Notes: generated by a model not told the origin, from the letters alone. A DNA stretch of 36,369 nucleotides from Jannaschia donghaensis (GCF_001403795.1 NZ_CXSU01000011.1:401283-437651), one strand, 5' to 3'; numbered from the stretch's first letter, positions 16,998 to 25,783 are shown. Translations and numbers: made by a program.

Positions 16998-17915
16998 TCA
17001 CGCCTCTGTCATGTGCCGCGCCGGCGGGCTGCGCCGCGCAAGCCAGAGCCGCAGGCAGACCCAGACAATGACGGTGATGAGCATTTCCTGCCAGATCAGC
17101 GGATCGCCCAGCGACAGCGACTCCGCCCCGAAGGGCGTGGTGTAGAGCGCCAGGCCAGACAGGTTGCCCTTGAGCGAGATCAGCAGGATGGCCGAGCAGT
17201 TGTTCAAAAAGTGCAGGCCCCAGGCCATGCCGATCGACCCGGTAATGCGCGTCAAATCTGCGGCGATCAGACCGAACAGGGTCGGCGGCAGGGCCGTCCA
17301 CGCCTGACCCCAGCCCGCCGAGGGATCGACGTGCAGCAGGCCGAAGGCAACCGACGGGACCAGCATCCAGACGAGGGGGGTGCGGAAGCGCGCGGCCAGT
17401 TGCTGTTGCAGATAGCCGCGAAAGGCCAGCTCCTCCGCGCCGGTCTGGATCGCGATGGCGACCAGGGCGACGGGCAGGAAGCTGAGGAACAGCGACGGGG
17501 GCACATTCGGGACCGGCACGAACGGCACCGGCAGCGCCAGCCCCAGGATGCCGTAGATCAGCGCCGCGATCACGCAGGCGATGACGAAATCGCGCAGGAC
17601 GTGCGGCCCGAACAGGCTGCGCCCCGATCTCTGGTGCAACCATTTGGCCGCTGCGATGACCGCAAGCAGCGGCACCGCGAACATGGCAAGGAACATCACC
17701 ACGAGGGTCGGCGTGCCGCCGGTTTCGAATGTGGCGAGGTAGGCCGTCGCCTCGTCCTGACCCAATGCGACGACCAGCGCCGCGATTACCAGACCAAAAC
17801 CCGCAACGTAGCCCAGCGCGATCAGAGCCACGCCGAGCGCGCCGCGCCACAGCTGCGGTTTGCCGCGGGCGGGCGCGACGAAGCGATCGAATTGGTGGGT
17901 CCACATGCCTGGCAT
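16998..17915 (-). CDS. CPBP-family intramembrane metalloprotease
   Basis: A 305-residue integral membrane protein with about eight hydrophobic helices and the CPBP (CAAX protease and bacteriocin-processing) motifs: E161-E162-x3-R166 (GAEELAFRGY), H195 (FGLLHVD) and H235 with nearby Asn residues (GLHFLNNCS). These form the metal site of type II CAAX-like proteases; the bacterial substrate is unknown, and such proteins may serve in bacteriocin immunity, surface-protein retention or regulated proteolysis. The start may be the ATG at 17915 or the one three codons later at 17906; neither has a strong ribosome site. The frame is open far upstream, antisense to ilvD, but that part is not coding. Confidence 0.88.
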   Translation of the reverse strand: MPGMWTHQFDRFVAPARGKPQLWRGALGVALIALGYVAGFGLVIAALVVALGQDEATAYLATFETGGTPTLVVMFLAMFAVPLLAVIAAAKWLHQRSGRSLFGPHVLRDFVIACVIAALIYGILGLALPVPFVPVPNVPPSLFLSFLPVALVAIAIQTGAEELAFRGYLQQQLAARFRTPLVWMLVPSVAFGLLHVDPSAGWGQAWTALPPTLFGLIAADLTRITGSIGMAWGLHFLNNCSAILLISLKGNLSGLALYTTPFGAESLSLGDPLIWQEMLITVIVWVCLRLWLARRSPPARHMTEA

Positions 17916-18029
17916 ACCGTCGTGTTGTTTTCCTCTTCTTAGACAGCGTGGATTGTCCGGGCAATCGTGCTTGTCGCGCCTTGCCCCCGCGTCTATCCCC
18001 GTTGGCAAAGTGACAAGAAGGACTGTTCC

Positions 18030-19793
18030 ATGGCGAAGGCCCCCACCGACAAGACCAATCTGCCCAGCCGCCACGTGACCGAAGGGCCCGCGCGCGCACC
18101 GCACCGCAGCTATTTCTACGCCATGGGGCTGACCGAGGAAGACATCCATCAGCCATGGGTCGGCGTCGCGACCTGCTGGAACGAGGCGGCGCCGTGCAAC
18201 ATCGCGCTGAACCGTCAGGCGCAGGCCGTAAAGCTGGGCGTGAAACAGGGTAACGGAACGCCGCGCGAATTCACCACCATCACCGTGACCGACGGCATCG
18301 CCATGGGCCACGAAGGGATGCGGTCGTCGCTGGCATCGCGCGAGGCCATCGCCGACACGGTCGAGCTGACGATGCGGGGGCACTGCTATGACGCGCTGGT
18401 GGGTCTGGCCGGGTGCGACAAGTCGCTGCCGGGGATGATGATGGCGATGGTGCGTCTGAACACGCCGTCGGTCTTCATCTATGGCGGATCGATTCTGCCG
18501 GGCCGCGTGGCCAGCGGGGCGAACGTGCCTGCCGAATACCTCGACCGCGATCTGACGGTGCAAGACATGTTCGAGGCGGTGGGCAACCACCAGGCCGGCA
18601 ATCTGTCGGACGAAGCGCTTGATGTGCTGGAGCGGGTCGCCTGCCCGTCGGCCGGGGCCTGTGGCGGCCAGTTCACTGCCAACACCATGGCCTGCGTGTC
18701 CGAGGCGATGGGCCTTGCCCTGCCGAATTCGTCCGGTGCGCCCGCGCCCTATGAGTCGCGCGATCAATATTCCATCGCGTCCGGTCTGGCGGTGATGAAC
18801 CTGCTGGAAAAGAACATTCGCGCCCGCGACATCGTCACGCGCAAGTCGCTGGAGAATGCGGCACGCGTCGTGGCCTGCACCGGCGGGTCGACCAACGCCG
18901 GCCTGCACCTGCCAGCCATCGCCCACGAGGCGGGGATCGACTTCAACCTGCAGGACGTCTGCGATATCTTCCGCGACACGCCCTATTTCGTCGACCTGAA
19001 GCCGGGCGGCCAATACGTCGCCAAGGACCTGTACGAAGCCGGCGGCGTGCCGATCGTGATGAAGGAGCTGCGCAAGGCGGGCCTGATCCACGAGGATTGC
19101 ATCACCGCGACAGGCAAGGTGATGGGCGAAGTCATCGACGAGACCCGCGGCGAGGCCGACGGCAAGGTGATCTATCCTGTCGAGACCCCGATCACCAAGA
19201 CTGGCGGCGTCATCGGCCTGATGGGCAACCTGGCCCCCGAGGGCGCGATCGTGAAGGTCGCGGGCATGGAAGCGCAGCACCAGATATTCACCGGTCCGGC
19301 CCGCGTGTTCGAGAGCGAGGAAGAGGCGTTCGAAGCCGTCAAGGCCCGCGGGTACGAGGAAGGCGAAGTCATCGTCATCCGCAACGAAGGCCCCGCCGGT
19401 GGCCCCGGCATGCGCGAAATGCTTGCGACGACCGCCGCGCTGTCCGGTCAGGGGATGGGCAAGAAAGTCGCGCTGATCACCGACGGGCGGTTTTCGGGCG
19501 CGACGCGCGGTTTCTGCGTGGGTCACGTCGGACCGGAGGCGGCGCACGGCGGACCGATCGCGCTTTTGAAGAATGGCGACGTCATCACGCTCAACGCCAT
19601 CGAGGGGACGATCGACGTCGATGTCCCCGACGCGGAGATGGAGCAGCGCCGCGCCGATTGGAAAGGGGCGAAGAAGACGATCTATGCCTCCGGTGCCTTG
19701 TGGAAATATGCGCAGCTGGTCGGGTCGGCGCAAAACGGGGCCTGCACCCATCCCGGTGCCCGCGACGAACAGCACATCTACATGGATCTGTAA
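18030..19793 (+). CDS. ilvD: Dihydroxy-acid dehydratase
   Basis: IlvD dehydrates 2,3-dihydroxy-isovalerate and -methylvalerate to the 2-keto acids that lead to valine, leucine and isoleucine. From the ATG at 18030, with AAGGA ahead of it, the protein has 587 residues. Cysteines in the Fe-S positions are C56 (EAAPCN), C129 (GCDKSLPG) and C211 (CPSAGACGG). The end carries [19 protein letters not shown], with the serine proposed as the catalytic base. Sugar-acid dehydratases of the same superfamily are an alternative, but the overall sequence reads as a true IlvD. The DUF6478-type gene follows after six bases. With leuC, it is the second branched-chain gene in the window. Confidence 0.94.
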   Translation: MAKAPTDKTNLPSRHVTEGPARAPHRSYFYAMGLTEEDIHQPWVGVATCWNEAAPCNIALNRQAQAVKLGVKQGNGTPREFTTITVTDGIAMGHEGMRSSLASREAIADTVELTMRGHCYDALVGLAGCDKSLPGMMMAMVRLNTPSVFIYGGSILPGRVASGANVPAEYLDRDLTVQDMFEAVGNHQAGNLSDEALDVLERVACPSAGACGGQFTANTMACVSEAMGLALPNSSGAPAPYESRDQYSIASGLAVMNLLEKNIRARDIVTRKSLENAARVVACTGGSTNAGLHLPAIAHEAGIDFNLQDVCDIFRDTPYFVDLKPGGQYVAKDLYEAGGVPIVMKELRKAGLIHEDCITATGKVMGEVIDETRGEADGKVIYPVETPITKTGGVIGLMGNLAPEGAIVKVAGMEAQHQIFTGPARVFESEEEAFEAVKARGYEEGEVIVIRNEGPAGGPGMREMLATTAALSGQGMGKKVALITDGRFSGATRGFCVGHVGPEAAHGGPIALLKNGDVITLNAIEGTIDVDVPDAEMEQRRADWKGAKKTIYASGALWKYAQLVGSAQNGACTHPGARDEQHIYMDL

Positions 19794-19799
19794 CCGACC

Positions 19800-20585
19800 A
19801 TGGCCGTCCCGCGTCTGCCCAGTCTTGTGGAAAGCCTGCGGTCGCGCCTTGCGGTGCGGCGCTGGCAGCGGGCAGCGCAATCGGCAGAGACGTTGGACGC
19901 GGCGACGCTGGCCCGTCTTGGGCCGCGTGCGCGTCAGGTCGCGACCCACGCGCGCCAGCTGGCCGAAGCGGCGGACCGCGTGCTTGACGGCCGCCACGTC
20001 GGTACCGATGCCATCGACCGGCCCCCGCAATGCGACTGGGCCTGGCGGCCGGCCCCCTGGGCGGTGCAGATGACGCCGCAGGTTATCGCCGGGGCTACGG
20101 GGGGCACGGGCCTGACAGACGGCGTGCGCCTGTTCCACGACTGCCCGCTGACCGAAATTACGCTCAAGCAGACCCGGACCAACCGGCCCGATGCGGCCGC
20201 GCCCTATGCGCTCAGCGTCGATGCTCTGGGGTTCGCCGGGTCGTTCCTGTCGCTGGCGCTGGATCTGCCGCAACAGGCCGCGCTGAGCTTGCGGCGGTCG
20301 CATATCATCGGCATCTCCACCCGCCTGAAGATGGAACGAACCGGCGAGATGTTCGTGCGTCTGAACATCAAACAGGGCCCCAACACCGATCAGATGGTCA
20401 GCGAGCTTCGACCCGGCGACCACGCCGGCAGCCCCGTGACCGCCGAATTCGACCTCGGCTTCGACGAGATAAACCCCGCCAAGCTGGAAGGGGCCTGGAT
20501 CGACCTGATCTTCGAGCGGCCCGAAATGAACCTCGTCCGGATCGAGGATCTGACCGTCACCCGCCGGCCCCGCGCCGATATCTGA
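19800..20585 (+). CDS. DUF6478-type protein of unknown function
   Basis: A 261-residue protein that I recall as the DUF6478 family, largely confined to Rhodobacteraceae; the name is from memory. It has no signal peptide or membrane segment. An Arg/Ala-rich helical N-terminus (about residues 1-65) is followed by a WAWRPAPWAVQM segment and a beta-rich domain with DLPQQAA, RLNIKQGPNTDQM and an ExPEMNLVRIEDLTVTRRPRA ending. The last part resembles a carbohydrate-binding jelly roll, but that is only an impression. It starts six bases after ilvD and is followed after eleven bases by a small coiled-coil gene, so all three probably form one operon. Confidence 0.75.
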   Translation: MAVPRLPSLVESLRSRLAVRRWQRAAQSAETLDAATLARLGPRARQVATHARQLAEAADRVLDGRHVGTDAIDRPPQCDWAWRPAPWAVQMTPQVIAGATGGTGLTDGVRLFHDCPLTEITLKQTRTNRPDAAAPYALSVDALGFAGSFLSLALDLPQQAALSLRRSHIIGISTRLKMERTGEMFVRLNIKQGPNTDQMVSELRPGDHAGSPVTAEFDLGFDEINPAKLEGAWIDLIFERPEMNLVRIEDLTVTRRPRADI

Positions 20586-20596
20586 AAGGTTCGACC

Positions 20597-20968
20597 ATGC
20601 CCCAGCCCTGTCCCTGGATCCTGCATCGCACTGGCGTGACGGGTGGGACGTATCGCGGCCTTCTGACCGGGGGCGACGGGGCGGAGGTACCCGATCTGAC
20701 CCTTGTTCTGGGCGGCGAAACGCTTGGCACAATGACGGTCACGCAAGTGGATGGCGGCTGGCAGGTCGAGGCAGAGATGGGCCTGGCCCCCCTGACGGAC
20801 GGGACGCAGACGGTTTTCGTTCGACTGCCCGATGGCACCGCGTTGGACAGCGTGACGGTGGTCACGGGGCTGAGCGCGCCCGAGGATCTGCGCGCGCAGG
20901 TCGACGCGCTGCGCGACGAGTTGGACCTGATGAAAACCGCCTTCCGGCGTCATGTGAACGAGAGCTGA
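20597..20968 (+). CDS. Small hypothetical protein with C-terminal coiled coil
   Basis: A 123-residue protein that I do not recognise. It starts at the ATG at 20597 (GAAAGG nine bases ahead), eleven bases after the DUF6478-type gene; the same frame stays open upstream, which could mislead gene callers. Residues 1-90 look like a small beta domain (repeated short strands with Gly/Asp/Thr turns). The last 30 residues (from PEDLRAQVDALRDEL) are a predicted amphipathic or coiled-coil helix. It is probably co-transcribed with ilvD and the DUF6478-type gene and may act with the latter. Confidence 0.7.
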   Translation: MPQPCPWILHRTGVTGGTYRGLLTGGDGAEVPDLTLVLGGETLGTMTVTQVDGGWQVEAEMGLAPLTDGTQTVFVRLPDGTALDSVTVVTGLSAPEDLRAQVDALRDELDLMKTAFRRHVNES

Positions 20969-20975
20969 ATCACCA

Positions 20976-21001
20976 TTAAGTAACTGTTAATAAATAGTTA
21001 A
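20976..21001. promoter_or_regulatory. Triple TTAA array resembling a double CtrA box
   Basis: TTAA occurs at 20976-20979, 20987-20990 and 20998-21001, each separated by exactly seven bases. This gives two overlapping TTAA-N7-TTAA sites, the CtrA consensus, on one face of the helix. The span also holds an imperfect palindrome (TAACT ... AGTTA, 20981-21000, 16 of 20 matching). It lies eight bases after the small coiled-coil gene and 134 bases before the LysR gene, in the most AT-rich patch nearby. Control of the LysR gene is the natural reading. Confidence 0.55.
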
Positions 21002-21135
21002 TATGGTCGTTTCTCTGTTTCCTGCCCCGGTTTAATCGCGAAACCATACCGGCATTGACCCACCCCCGGCACGTTGCTGCCCCATTCGTGGTTCATCCCT
21101 TGGCCCAAGTTCAATAACCGCCAAGGATCTGCTAC

Positions 21136-22041
21136 ATGGATCGTCTGTCTGAAATGGAAGCCTTCGCCACGGTCGTGGATCAAGGCGGATTCACCGATGC
21201 CGCAAAGAAATTGGGGATCTCCAAATCCGCCGTTTCCAAGCACGTCTCCTCCCTGGAGACCCGCCTCGGTGCGCGCCTCCTCAACCGGACGACGCGTCGC
21301 GTCTCGCCCACGGAAATCGGTCTTGCCTATTACGACCGGGCCCGCCGTGTCCTCAACGACGCGGGAGAGGCCGATGCGCTGGTGACATCGATGCAATCCG
21401 CGCCATCGGGGATGCTGCGGGTCTCCGTCGCGACAGATTTTGGCGTCAACCATCTGTCCCCGATCCTCGGCGGTTTTCTGCATGAATATCCCGACATCAC
21501 CGTCAACATGGTCCTCGACAACCGCTATGTGGAGTTGATTTCCGAGGGGTTCGACCTGTCGGTGCGGATCGGCGATCTTGAAGACAGCTCCTTGCGCGCT
21601 CGCAAGTTGGCGGAAACGCACAAGCAGATGATCTGCTCCCCGGAATACCTGGAGGAATACGGCCGCCCGCAGCGGATCGACGACCTCAACGAGCACAAGC
21701 TGCTGCATTATTCGAACCAGGCGACGGGTTCGGTCTGGAAGCTGACCGCCCCGTCGGGCGAAAAGCGTCAGGTCCGCTCCGCCGGCTGGTTGACGGTGAA
21801 CGACGGACAATCCCTGCTCAACGCGGCCGTCAATGGCCTGGGCATCGCGTTCCTGCCGGACTTTCTTTATGCGGAAGCCATGAAGGAGGGCAAACTTGTC
21901 CCCGCGATCGAGGGCATGTCCCCCGAAACGCAAGGCATCTATGCCGTCTATCCCCCGGGTCGATATACCCAGCCCAAGGTCCGCGCATTCATCGACTTCC
22001 TGGTCGAGAGCTTCCGCGACCGCGGCCCCGGGGAGTGGTGA
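21136..22041 (+). CDS. LysR-family transcriptional regulator
   Basis: A 301-residue LysR-type regulator of the CrgA/DsdC-like group. The winged helix-turn-helix fills residues 1-60 (AFATVVDQGGFTDAAKKLGISKSAVSKHVSSLE), followed by a linker helix and a type 2 periplasmic-binding effector domain from about residue 90 (GMLRVSVATDFG to the C-terminus). The ligand is unknown. The start has no strong Shine-Dalgarno. The 167-base leader region holds the triple TTAA array and a short palindrome (CTTGGCCCAAG, 21099-21109) that could be an autoregulatory site. The gene is not divergent from a neighbour, so the usual LysR rule gives no target; it is followed by a convergent terminator. Confidence 0.93.
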   Translation: MDRLSEMEAFATVVDQGGFTDAAKKLGISKSAVSKHVSSLETRLGARLLNRTTRRVSPTEIGLAYYDRARRVLNDAGEADALVTSMQSAPSGMLRVSVATDFGVNHLSPILGGFLHEYPDITVNMVLDNRYVELISEGFDLSVRIGDLEDSSLRARKLAETHKQMICSPEYLEEYGRPQRIDDLNEHKLLHYSNQATGSVWKLTAPSGEKRQVRSAGWLTVNDGQSLLNAAVNGLGIAFLPDFLYAEAMKEGKLVPAIEGMSPETQGIYAVYPPGRYTQPKVRAFIDFLVESFRDRGPGEW

Positions 22042-22073
22042 ACCACCCTTCCCGCCGATGACGTGATCTTTCG

Positions 22074-22099
22074 ACGGGCCGCCTTCCGGGGCGGTCCGT
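22074..22099. terminator. Bidirectional terminator between LysR and OmpA-like genes
   Basis: ACGGGCCGCC at 22074-22083 pairs with GGCGGTCCGT at 22090-22099 (one G-U pair) around TTCCGG. TTCG follows on the plus strand and AAAGATC (in minus orientation) on the other side. It lies between converging genes. Confidence 0.6.
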
Positions 22100-22126
22100 T
22101 CGATCATTCGATGCAGGAAAATGCCG

Positions 22127-23032
22127 CTACGGCGTCGATGTGATCACCACTTCGACGCGGCGATTGATCCGGCGGCCCGCTTCGGTGTCGTTGCGCGTGA
22201 TCGGGGCGAAGAAGCCGACGCCCTGTGTTTCGACCCGGCCGGGCGCAATGCCGTAGGCCCCGGTCAGAAGGGCGCGCGCGCTGTCCGCCCGGCGCCGCGA
22301 AATGGCGAGGTTTCCGGCCGCCCCGCCTTCTGCATCCGTATGTCCAACCAGCGCGATGGTCGTCGCCGGATTGGCGTCGAGGAACGCCGCCAGCGCATCG
22401 AGAGACGCATAGCTGTCCTGAACCAGATCTGCAGACCCGGTCTTAAATTCGAGGTCGGACAAAACCGCACGCCCCGTCGTCACAAGCATTTGCGCCACGT
22501 CCGATACGGCGGTCAGTCCTGGGGGAGACGCGGGGTTCGACGTGCTTTTCGTCGGCTCTACCGTGCCATCGGGATCCACCTGCGTCATCTGCACGAAACT
22601 CAGGTCCGCCGACCGGCTGACCAGCAGCGTCGTCCAGGCGTCATCCTTCTGCGCCGCCAGATATCTGAAGTCGGCCAGATCGACGAACATCTGCGGGGCG
22701 GGGGTCACGTCGATCTCGAACCTGAAGTCGAAACCGCCGCAGGCTCGCGTGGCGCAGTCAAAAACCGTCGCCCATCCCTGTTCGGTCAATTGATCGCGCA
22801 GGGGGGCCAGCACCTGCAACGTCGTTTCCGCCCCCGACACCTGCCAGATGCGCCGGGTGACGGCACCTTCGGCGGTGACCGACGGCAATGTGTCCGCGAA
22901 ACGGCCCGTGGCGATCCGATGGCTCGACAGGGGGCGGGTTTCGGCAAAGGTCTGCGTTGCGGGAAACGGCATCGCAAGATCGGCCGCCTGCGCGGGCAAG
23001 GCAAACGCCAGAAGGGCTGCGACTGCCTTCAA
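22127..23032 (-). CDS. OmpA-family envelope protein (TTG start)
   Basis: A 301-residue exported protein with a C-terminal OmpA-like peptidoglycan-binding domain (about residues 190-300: LSDLEFKTGSADL, IALVGHTDAEGG, NLAISRRRADSARALL, GRRINRRVEVVI). The N-terminal half (about 20-175) is a separate beta-rich domain with two Cys (CATRACGG) that I do not recognise. The only start giving a clean signal peptide (KAVAALLAFALPAQA) is the TTG at 23032, which overlaps the upstream stop as TTGA; the frame is open further upstream but non-coding there. The protein probably anchors something to the cell wall. It is last in a four-gene overlapped operon. Confidence 0.82.
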   Translation of the reverse strand: MKAVAALLAFALPAQAADLAMPFPATQTFAETRPLSSHRIATGRFADTLPSVTAEGAVTRRIWQVSGAETTLQVLAPLRDQLTEQGWATVFDCATRACGGFDFRFEIDVTPAPQMFVDLADFRYLAAQKDDAWTTLLVSRSADLSFVQMTQVDPDGTVEPTKSTSNPASPPGLTAVSDVAQMLVTTGRAVLSDLEFKTGSADLVQDSYASLDALAAFLDANPATTIALVGHTDAEGGAAGNLAISRRRADSARALLTGAYGIAPGRVETQGVGFFAPITRNDTEAGRRINRRVEVVITSTP

Positions 23033-23598
23033 CGGGCTTGGCCGTGGTATTCGGGGTTGGGGGCCATCGCGATGGCCGAAGCGACGCGGTTGGTCATGTT
23101 GAAGAACCCCGCTACGCCGGCCAGATCGAAGATGTCCCGATCGCTGAGGCCGTGGTCGCGCAGGGCCTGCCTGTCCGCCTCCTCGATCGTCGCCGATGCC
23201 TTGGTCATCTGGACCGCGAAATCCAGCATTGCGCGCACGCGCGCATCGACGGGGGCGACGCGGTAGTTCATCGCGATCATCTCGCCCAGATGCGGGTCGC
23301 CCGACAGGGCGCGCACGGCGGCACCATGCGCAACAAGGCAATAGAAGCACCGATTTTCGGCCGATACGGCGACGGCGATCATCTCCCGCTCCAGCTTGGA
23401 CAGGCCGGACGGGGCGAGCATCAGGTCGTTGTACATCGCGGTGAAGGCGTTCAGCTTGTCAACGTCGAACGCATAGGCGCGCAGGACGTTGGGCACGAAG
23501 CCCAGCTTTTCGACGCAGATGTCGAAATAGCGCTGCGTCGCGTCCGGCAGCGGGTCCATCTGCGGCAGGTTAAGGGCGGTGGGTCGGTCTTGGGTCAT
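23029..23598 (-). CDS. Peroxidase-related / AhpD-like carboxymuconolactone decarboxylase protein
   Basis: A 189-residue protein of the AhpD-like fold, in the group called uncharacterised peroxidase-related enzymes. The redox motif is C84-x2-C87-x3-H91 (CFYCLVAHG) in the second half of the conserved helix pair, preceded by LSKLEREMIAVAVSAEN. Relatives reduce peroxides through the CxxC pair; a direct assignment here is inference. It overlaps the GNAT gene upstream (ATGA) and the OmpA-like gene downstream (TTGA), so four proteins are translated as one chain of coupled genes. Confidence 0.85.
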   Translation of the reverse strand: MTQDRPTALNLPQMDPLPDATQRYFDICVEKLGFVPNVLRAYAFDVDKLNAFTAMYNDLMLAPSGLSKLEREMIAVAVSAENRCFYCLVAHGAAVRALSGDPHLGEMIAMNYRVAPVDARVRAMLDFAVQMTKASATIEEADRQALRDHGLSDRDIFDLAGVAGFFNMTNRVASAIAMAPNPEYHGQAR

Positions 23599-24314
23599 GC
23601 AGGTGTCCAGTAGCGATAGCCGCCCCGGCGGGAGAGGCCCATGCGTTCATATAGGCCGACGGCGGCCGCATTGTCTGCCTCCACCGGCAGGACGATGTAT
23701 TCTGCCCCGTTTGCCGCCGCCCAGTTGGCCGCATGCCGCATAGCGATGCGGCCGACGCCCTGCCGGCGAAACCGGGGCAGCGTCAGGACCAGATGCAACA
23801 CGGCCAGACCATCGTGGACAGCGACGAACAGGGCACCGGCCGCCCGGTCGTCGTGGCGCAGTAGGATCGCGGCCTTTGGGCCCGGCGCACGGTCCAGAGG
23901 CGCGCGGCGCGACGCGTCGTTGCCATGCGCCGCCCACAGCGTGTCGCAGATCGCCAGGGGCGGCCAATGGGCGAAGCCGCTGACGGGCGGGATGTCTCCG
24001 GTCATCGGCCCGACCGGTCCGGCCATCAAGTCCGATGCGCCGGTCATGGCATAGCCGCGCGCTTTCAGAAGGGTGGCGATCGCATCCTCTGCCCCGTCAA
24101 GCGTGCCGAAGATCGTGCCGGGCCGCGCCCCCTCCACCGCCGCGATGTCGCCCGTCGTTGCGGTCGCACCATCCCGCGCCCTGGCGGATGTCGCGCGGCG
24201 CGTGCCCGTCCGTTCGGCCGGCAGATCGAAAGGCCCGACGCGTGCCAGCGACGATGGCGGCCACGTCGCGCGCACGGCCGCCATGATCCGCTTGGCGTCG
24301 GGCAGGTCGGTCAC
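23595..24314 (-). CDS. GNAT-family N-acetyltransferase (GTG start)
   Basis: A 239-residue acetyltransferase. The GNAT fold is in the C-terminal half: LHLVLTLPRFRRQGVGRIAMRHAANWA, whose RRQGVG is the pyrophosphate-binding loop for acetyl-CoA (motif A), then LPVEADNAAAVGLYERMGLSRRGGYRYW (motif B). The N-terminal 110 residues may be a degenerate second GNAT repeat (ATLLKARGYAMT, DLMAGP). The GTG at 24314 overlaps the stop of the upstream gene as GTGA, which fixes the start; the long open frame further upstream is antisense noise. The substrate is unknown. Confidence 0.83.
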   Translation of the reverse strand: MTDLPDAKRIMAAVRATWPPSSLARVGPFDLPAERTGTRRATSARARDGATATTGDIAAVEGARPGTIFGTLDGAEDAIATLLKARGYAMTGASDLMAGPVGPMTGDIPPVSGFAHWPPLAICDTLWAAHGNDASRRAPLDRAPGPKAAILLRHDDRAAGALFVAVHDGLAVLHLVLTLPRFRRQGVGRIAMRHAANWAAANGAEYIVLPVEADNAAAVGLYERMGLSRRGGYRYWTPA

Positions 24315-25030
24315 GCGAACAGGGCCGCCACCCGCGCCGTCGCCTCGTCCAGCCGGGCGCGGTCCTGGCCGCGAATGACGATGTTCGCCCCGAATTTGCC
24401 GTCCTTCTGAAACGGGTAGGACCCGATGGACAGGTCGTCGTAATCGCTTGCCAGTTTTCCCAGCGGCCCCGCGATGTCGCCTTCGCCCCGGTCGATACGG
24501 GTCGACGTCGACAAAAGCGGTGCGCCGCCCATCAGGGTGGGCAAAACGCTGGCCACCATCGCCTGGAACACCTGCGGCACCCCGGCCATGACGTGCACGT
24601 TGCCGAGGGTGAAACCGGGTGCCACGGATACGGGATTGTCGATCAGCGTCGCCCCCTCGGGAATGCGCGCCATGCGCAGGCGGGCGTCGTTCAATTCCGA
24701 TCCGGTCTTGGCGTAATGCGCGGCCAGAAGGGCCCGTGCGTCGTCGCGCACATCGACGGTCACGGCAAAGGCGGCGGCAACGGCATCGGCGGTGATGTCG
24801 TCGTGCGTCGGACCGATGCCACCTGACGTGAAAACCGTATCCCACATGCCGCGCAGCCCGTTCAGCGCCGCGACGATGGCGTCGTGGTCGTCGGACACGA
24901 TGCGCACTTCTGCCAGGGTGATGCCCGCCTCGGTCAGTTGTCCGGCCAGGTGGTGCATGTTGGCATCGCGGGTGCGCCCCGACAGGATCTCGTCCCCGAT
25001 GACGAGCATGGCGGCGGTTGGGTTCGGCAT
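24311..25030 (-). CDS. CinA-like molybdopterin-binding domain protein
   Basis: A 239-residue protein made of the MoCF-biosynthesis (MoaB/MogA-like) domain found at the N-terminus of CinA: MLVIGDEILSGRTRDAN, DTVFTSGGIGPTHDDITADAVA, MARIPEGATLIDNPVSVAPGF, VHVMAGVPQVFQAM. The C-terminal nicotinamide-nucleotide amidase domain of full CinA is absent. Related stand-alone proteins occur across alphaproteobacteria with an uncertain role, sometimes given as ADP-ribose or CoA pyrophosphatase by homology. The ATG at 25030 is favoured over the one at 25045 because GGAG lies seven bases before it. First gene of the overlapped operon, divergent from sfsA with only 39 bases between. Confidence 0.85.
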   Translation of the reverse strand: MPNPTAAMLVIGDEILSGRTRDANMHHLAGQLTEAGITLAEVRIVSDDHDAIVAALNGLRGMWDTVFTSGGIGPTHDDITADAVAAAFAVTVDVRDDARALLAAHYAKTGSELNDARLRMARIPEGATLIDNPVSVAPGFTLGNVHVMAGVPQVFQAMVASVLPTLMGGAPLLSTSTRIDRGEGDIAGPLGKLASDYDDLSIGSYPFQKDGKFGANIVIRGQDRARLDEATARVAALFA

Positions 25031-25069
25031 TCTGGTCTCCTGCATTCTCCATGGGTATAGGTCGGGGCC

Positions 25070-25783
25070 ATGCGCTTCGCCACTCCGCTCGTCCCCGCCA
25101 CGCTGATCCGTCGCTACAAGCGGTTTCTGTCTGACGTGGTGCTCGACGACGGGACGCAGGTAACGGCCCATTGCCCGAACCCCGGTGCAATGACCGGTCT
25201 GGCCGCGCCCGGCACGCGCATCTGGGTGGAGCCGAACGACGATCCGAAGAAAAAGCTGAAATATAGCTGGCGCCTGACCGAACTGCCGGATGGCCATATG
25301 GCGGGCATCGATACCGGCGTGCCCAACCGCGTGGTGGGCGAGGCGCTGCGCGCGGGGCAGGTGCCCGGTCTTGTGGGCGACGTCCGGGCCGAAGTCGCAT
25401 ACGGCACCAACTCCCGCGTTGATTTCGTGGTGACACGGGACGAGGCCTCGACCTACGTCGAGGTCAAGAACTGCCATCTTCGGCGCACGGGAACGCTGGC
25501 CGAATTTCCCGATTGCGTGACGGTGCGGGGGGCCAAGCACATGGACGAATTGGCCGAGATGGTGCGCCGTGGACATCGCGCCGTGCTGGTGTTCGTCGTG
25601 CAGCGCACCGATTGCACTTCGGTCAGCGTCGCGGGCGACATCGACCCTGGCTATGCCCGCGCCTTCGATGCGGCGCGCGCGGCCGGCGTGGAGATCATGG
25701 CGCTGTCGTCGCGGATCACGGTCGCGGGGGTCGAGGCCGGGCCACCCTTGCCGGTGGTGGATAATTCCGGCGCGCGCCCCTAA
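25070..25783 (+). CDS. sfsA: SfsA family DNA-binding protein / nuclease
   Basis: A 237-residue SfsA protein: N-terminal OB-like domain (RRYKRFLSDVVL ... AHCPNPGAMTGLAAPG) and a nuclease-like C-terminal domain with VDFVVTRDEASTYVEVKNCHL and the VTVRGAKHMDELA block. In E. coli sfsA was found as an affecter of sugar fermentation; the fold suggests DNA or RNA cleavage, and the exact role remains open. The RVDF...VEVKN pattern matches the PD-(D/E)xK core. It diverges from the CinA-like gene and is followed by map after 28 bases. Confidence 0.94.
   Translation: MRFATPLVPATLIRRYKRFLSDVVLDDGTQVTAHCPNPGAMTGLAAPGTRIWVEPNDDPKKKLKYSWRLTELPDGHMAGIDTGVPNRVVGEALRAGQVPGLVGDVRAEVAYGTNSRVDFVVTRDEASTYVEVKNCHLRRTGTLAEFPDCVTVRGAKHMDELAEMVRRGHRAVLVFVVQRTDCTSVSVAGDIDPGYARAFDAARAAGVEIMALSSRITVAGVEAGPPLPVVDNSGARP

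Noticed and set aside
16998-20732. A 1244-codon open frame on the minus strand across ilvD and two further genes
   Set aside because: Only its last 305 codons (the CPBP protease) are coding. The rest is antisense to genes with clear homology; lack of stops is a normal result of high GC at third positions.
21032-21035. A fourth TTAA near the LysR array
   Set aside because: It is 34 bp from the third tetramer, out of phase with the 11-bp spacing and with no partner at N7.
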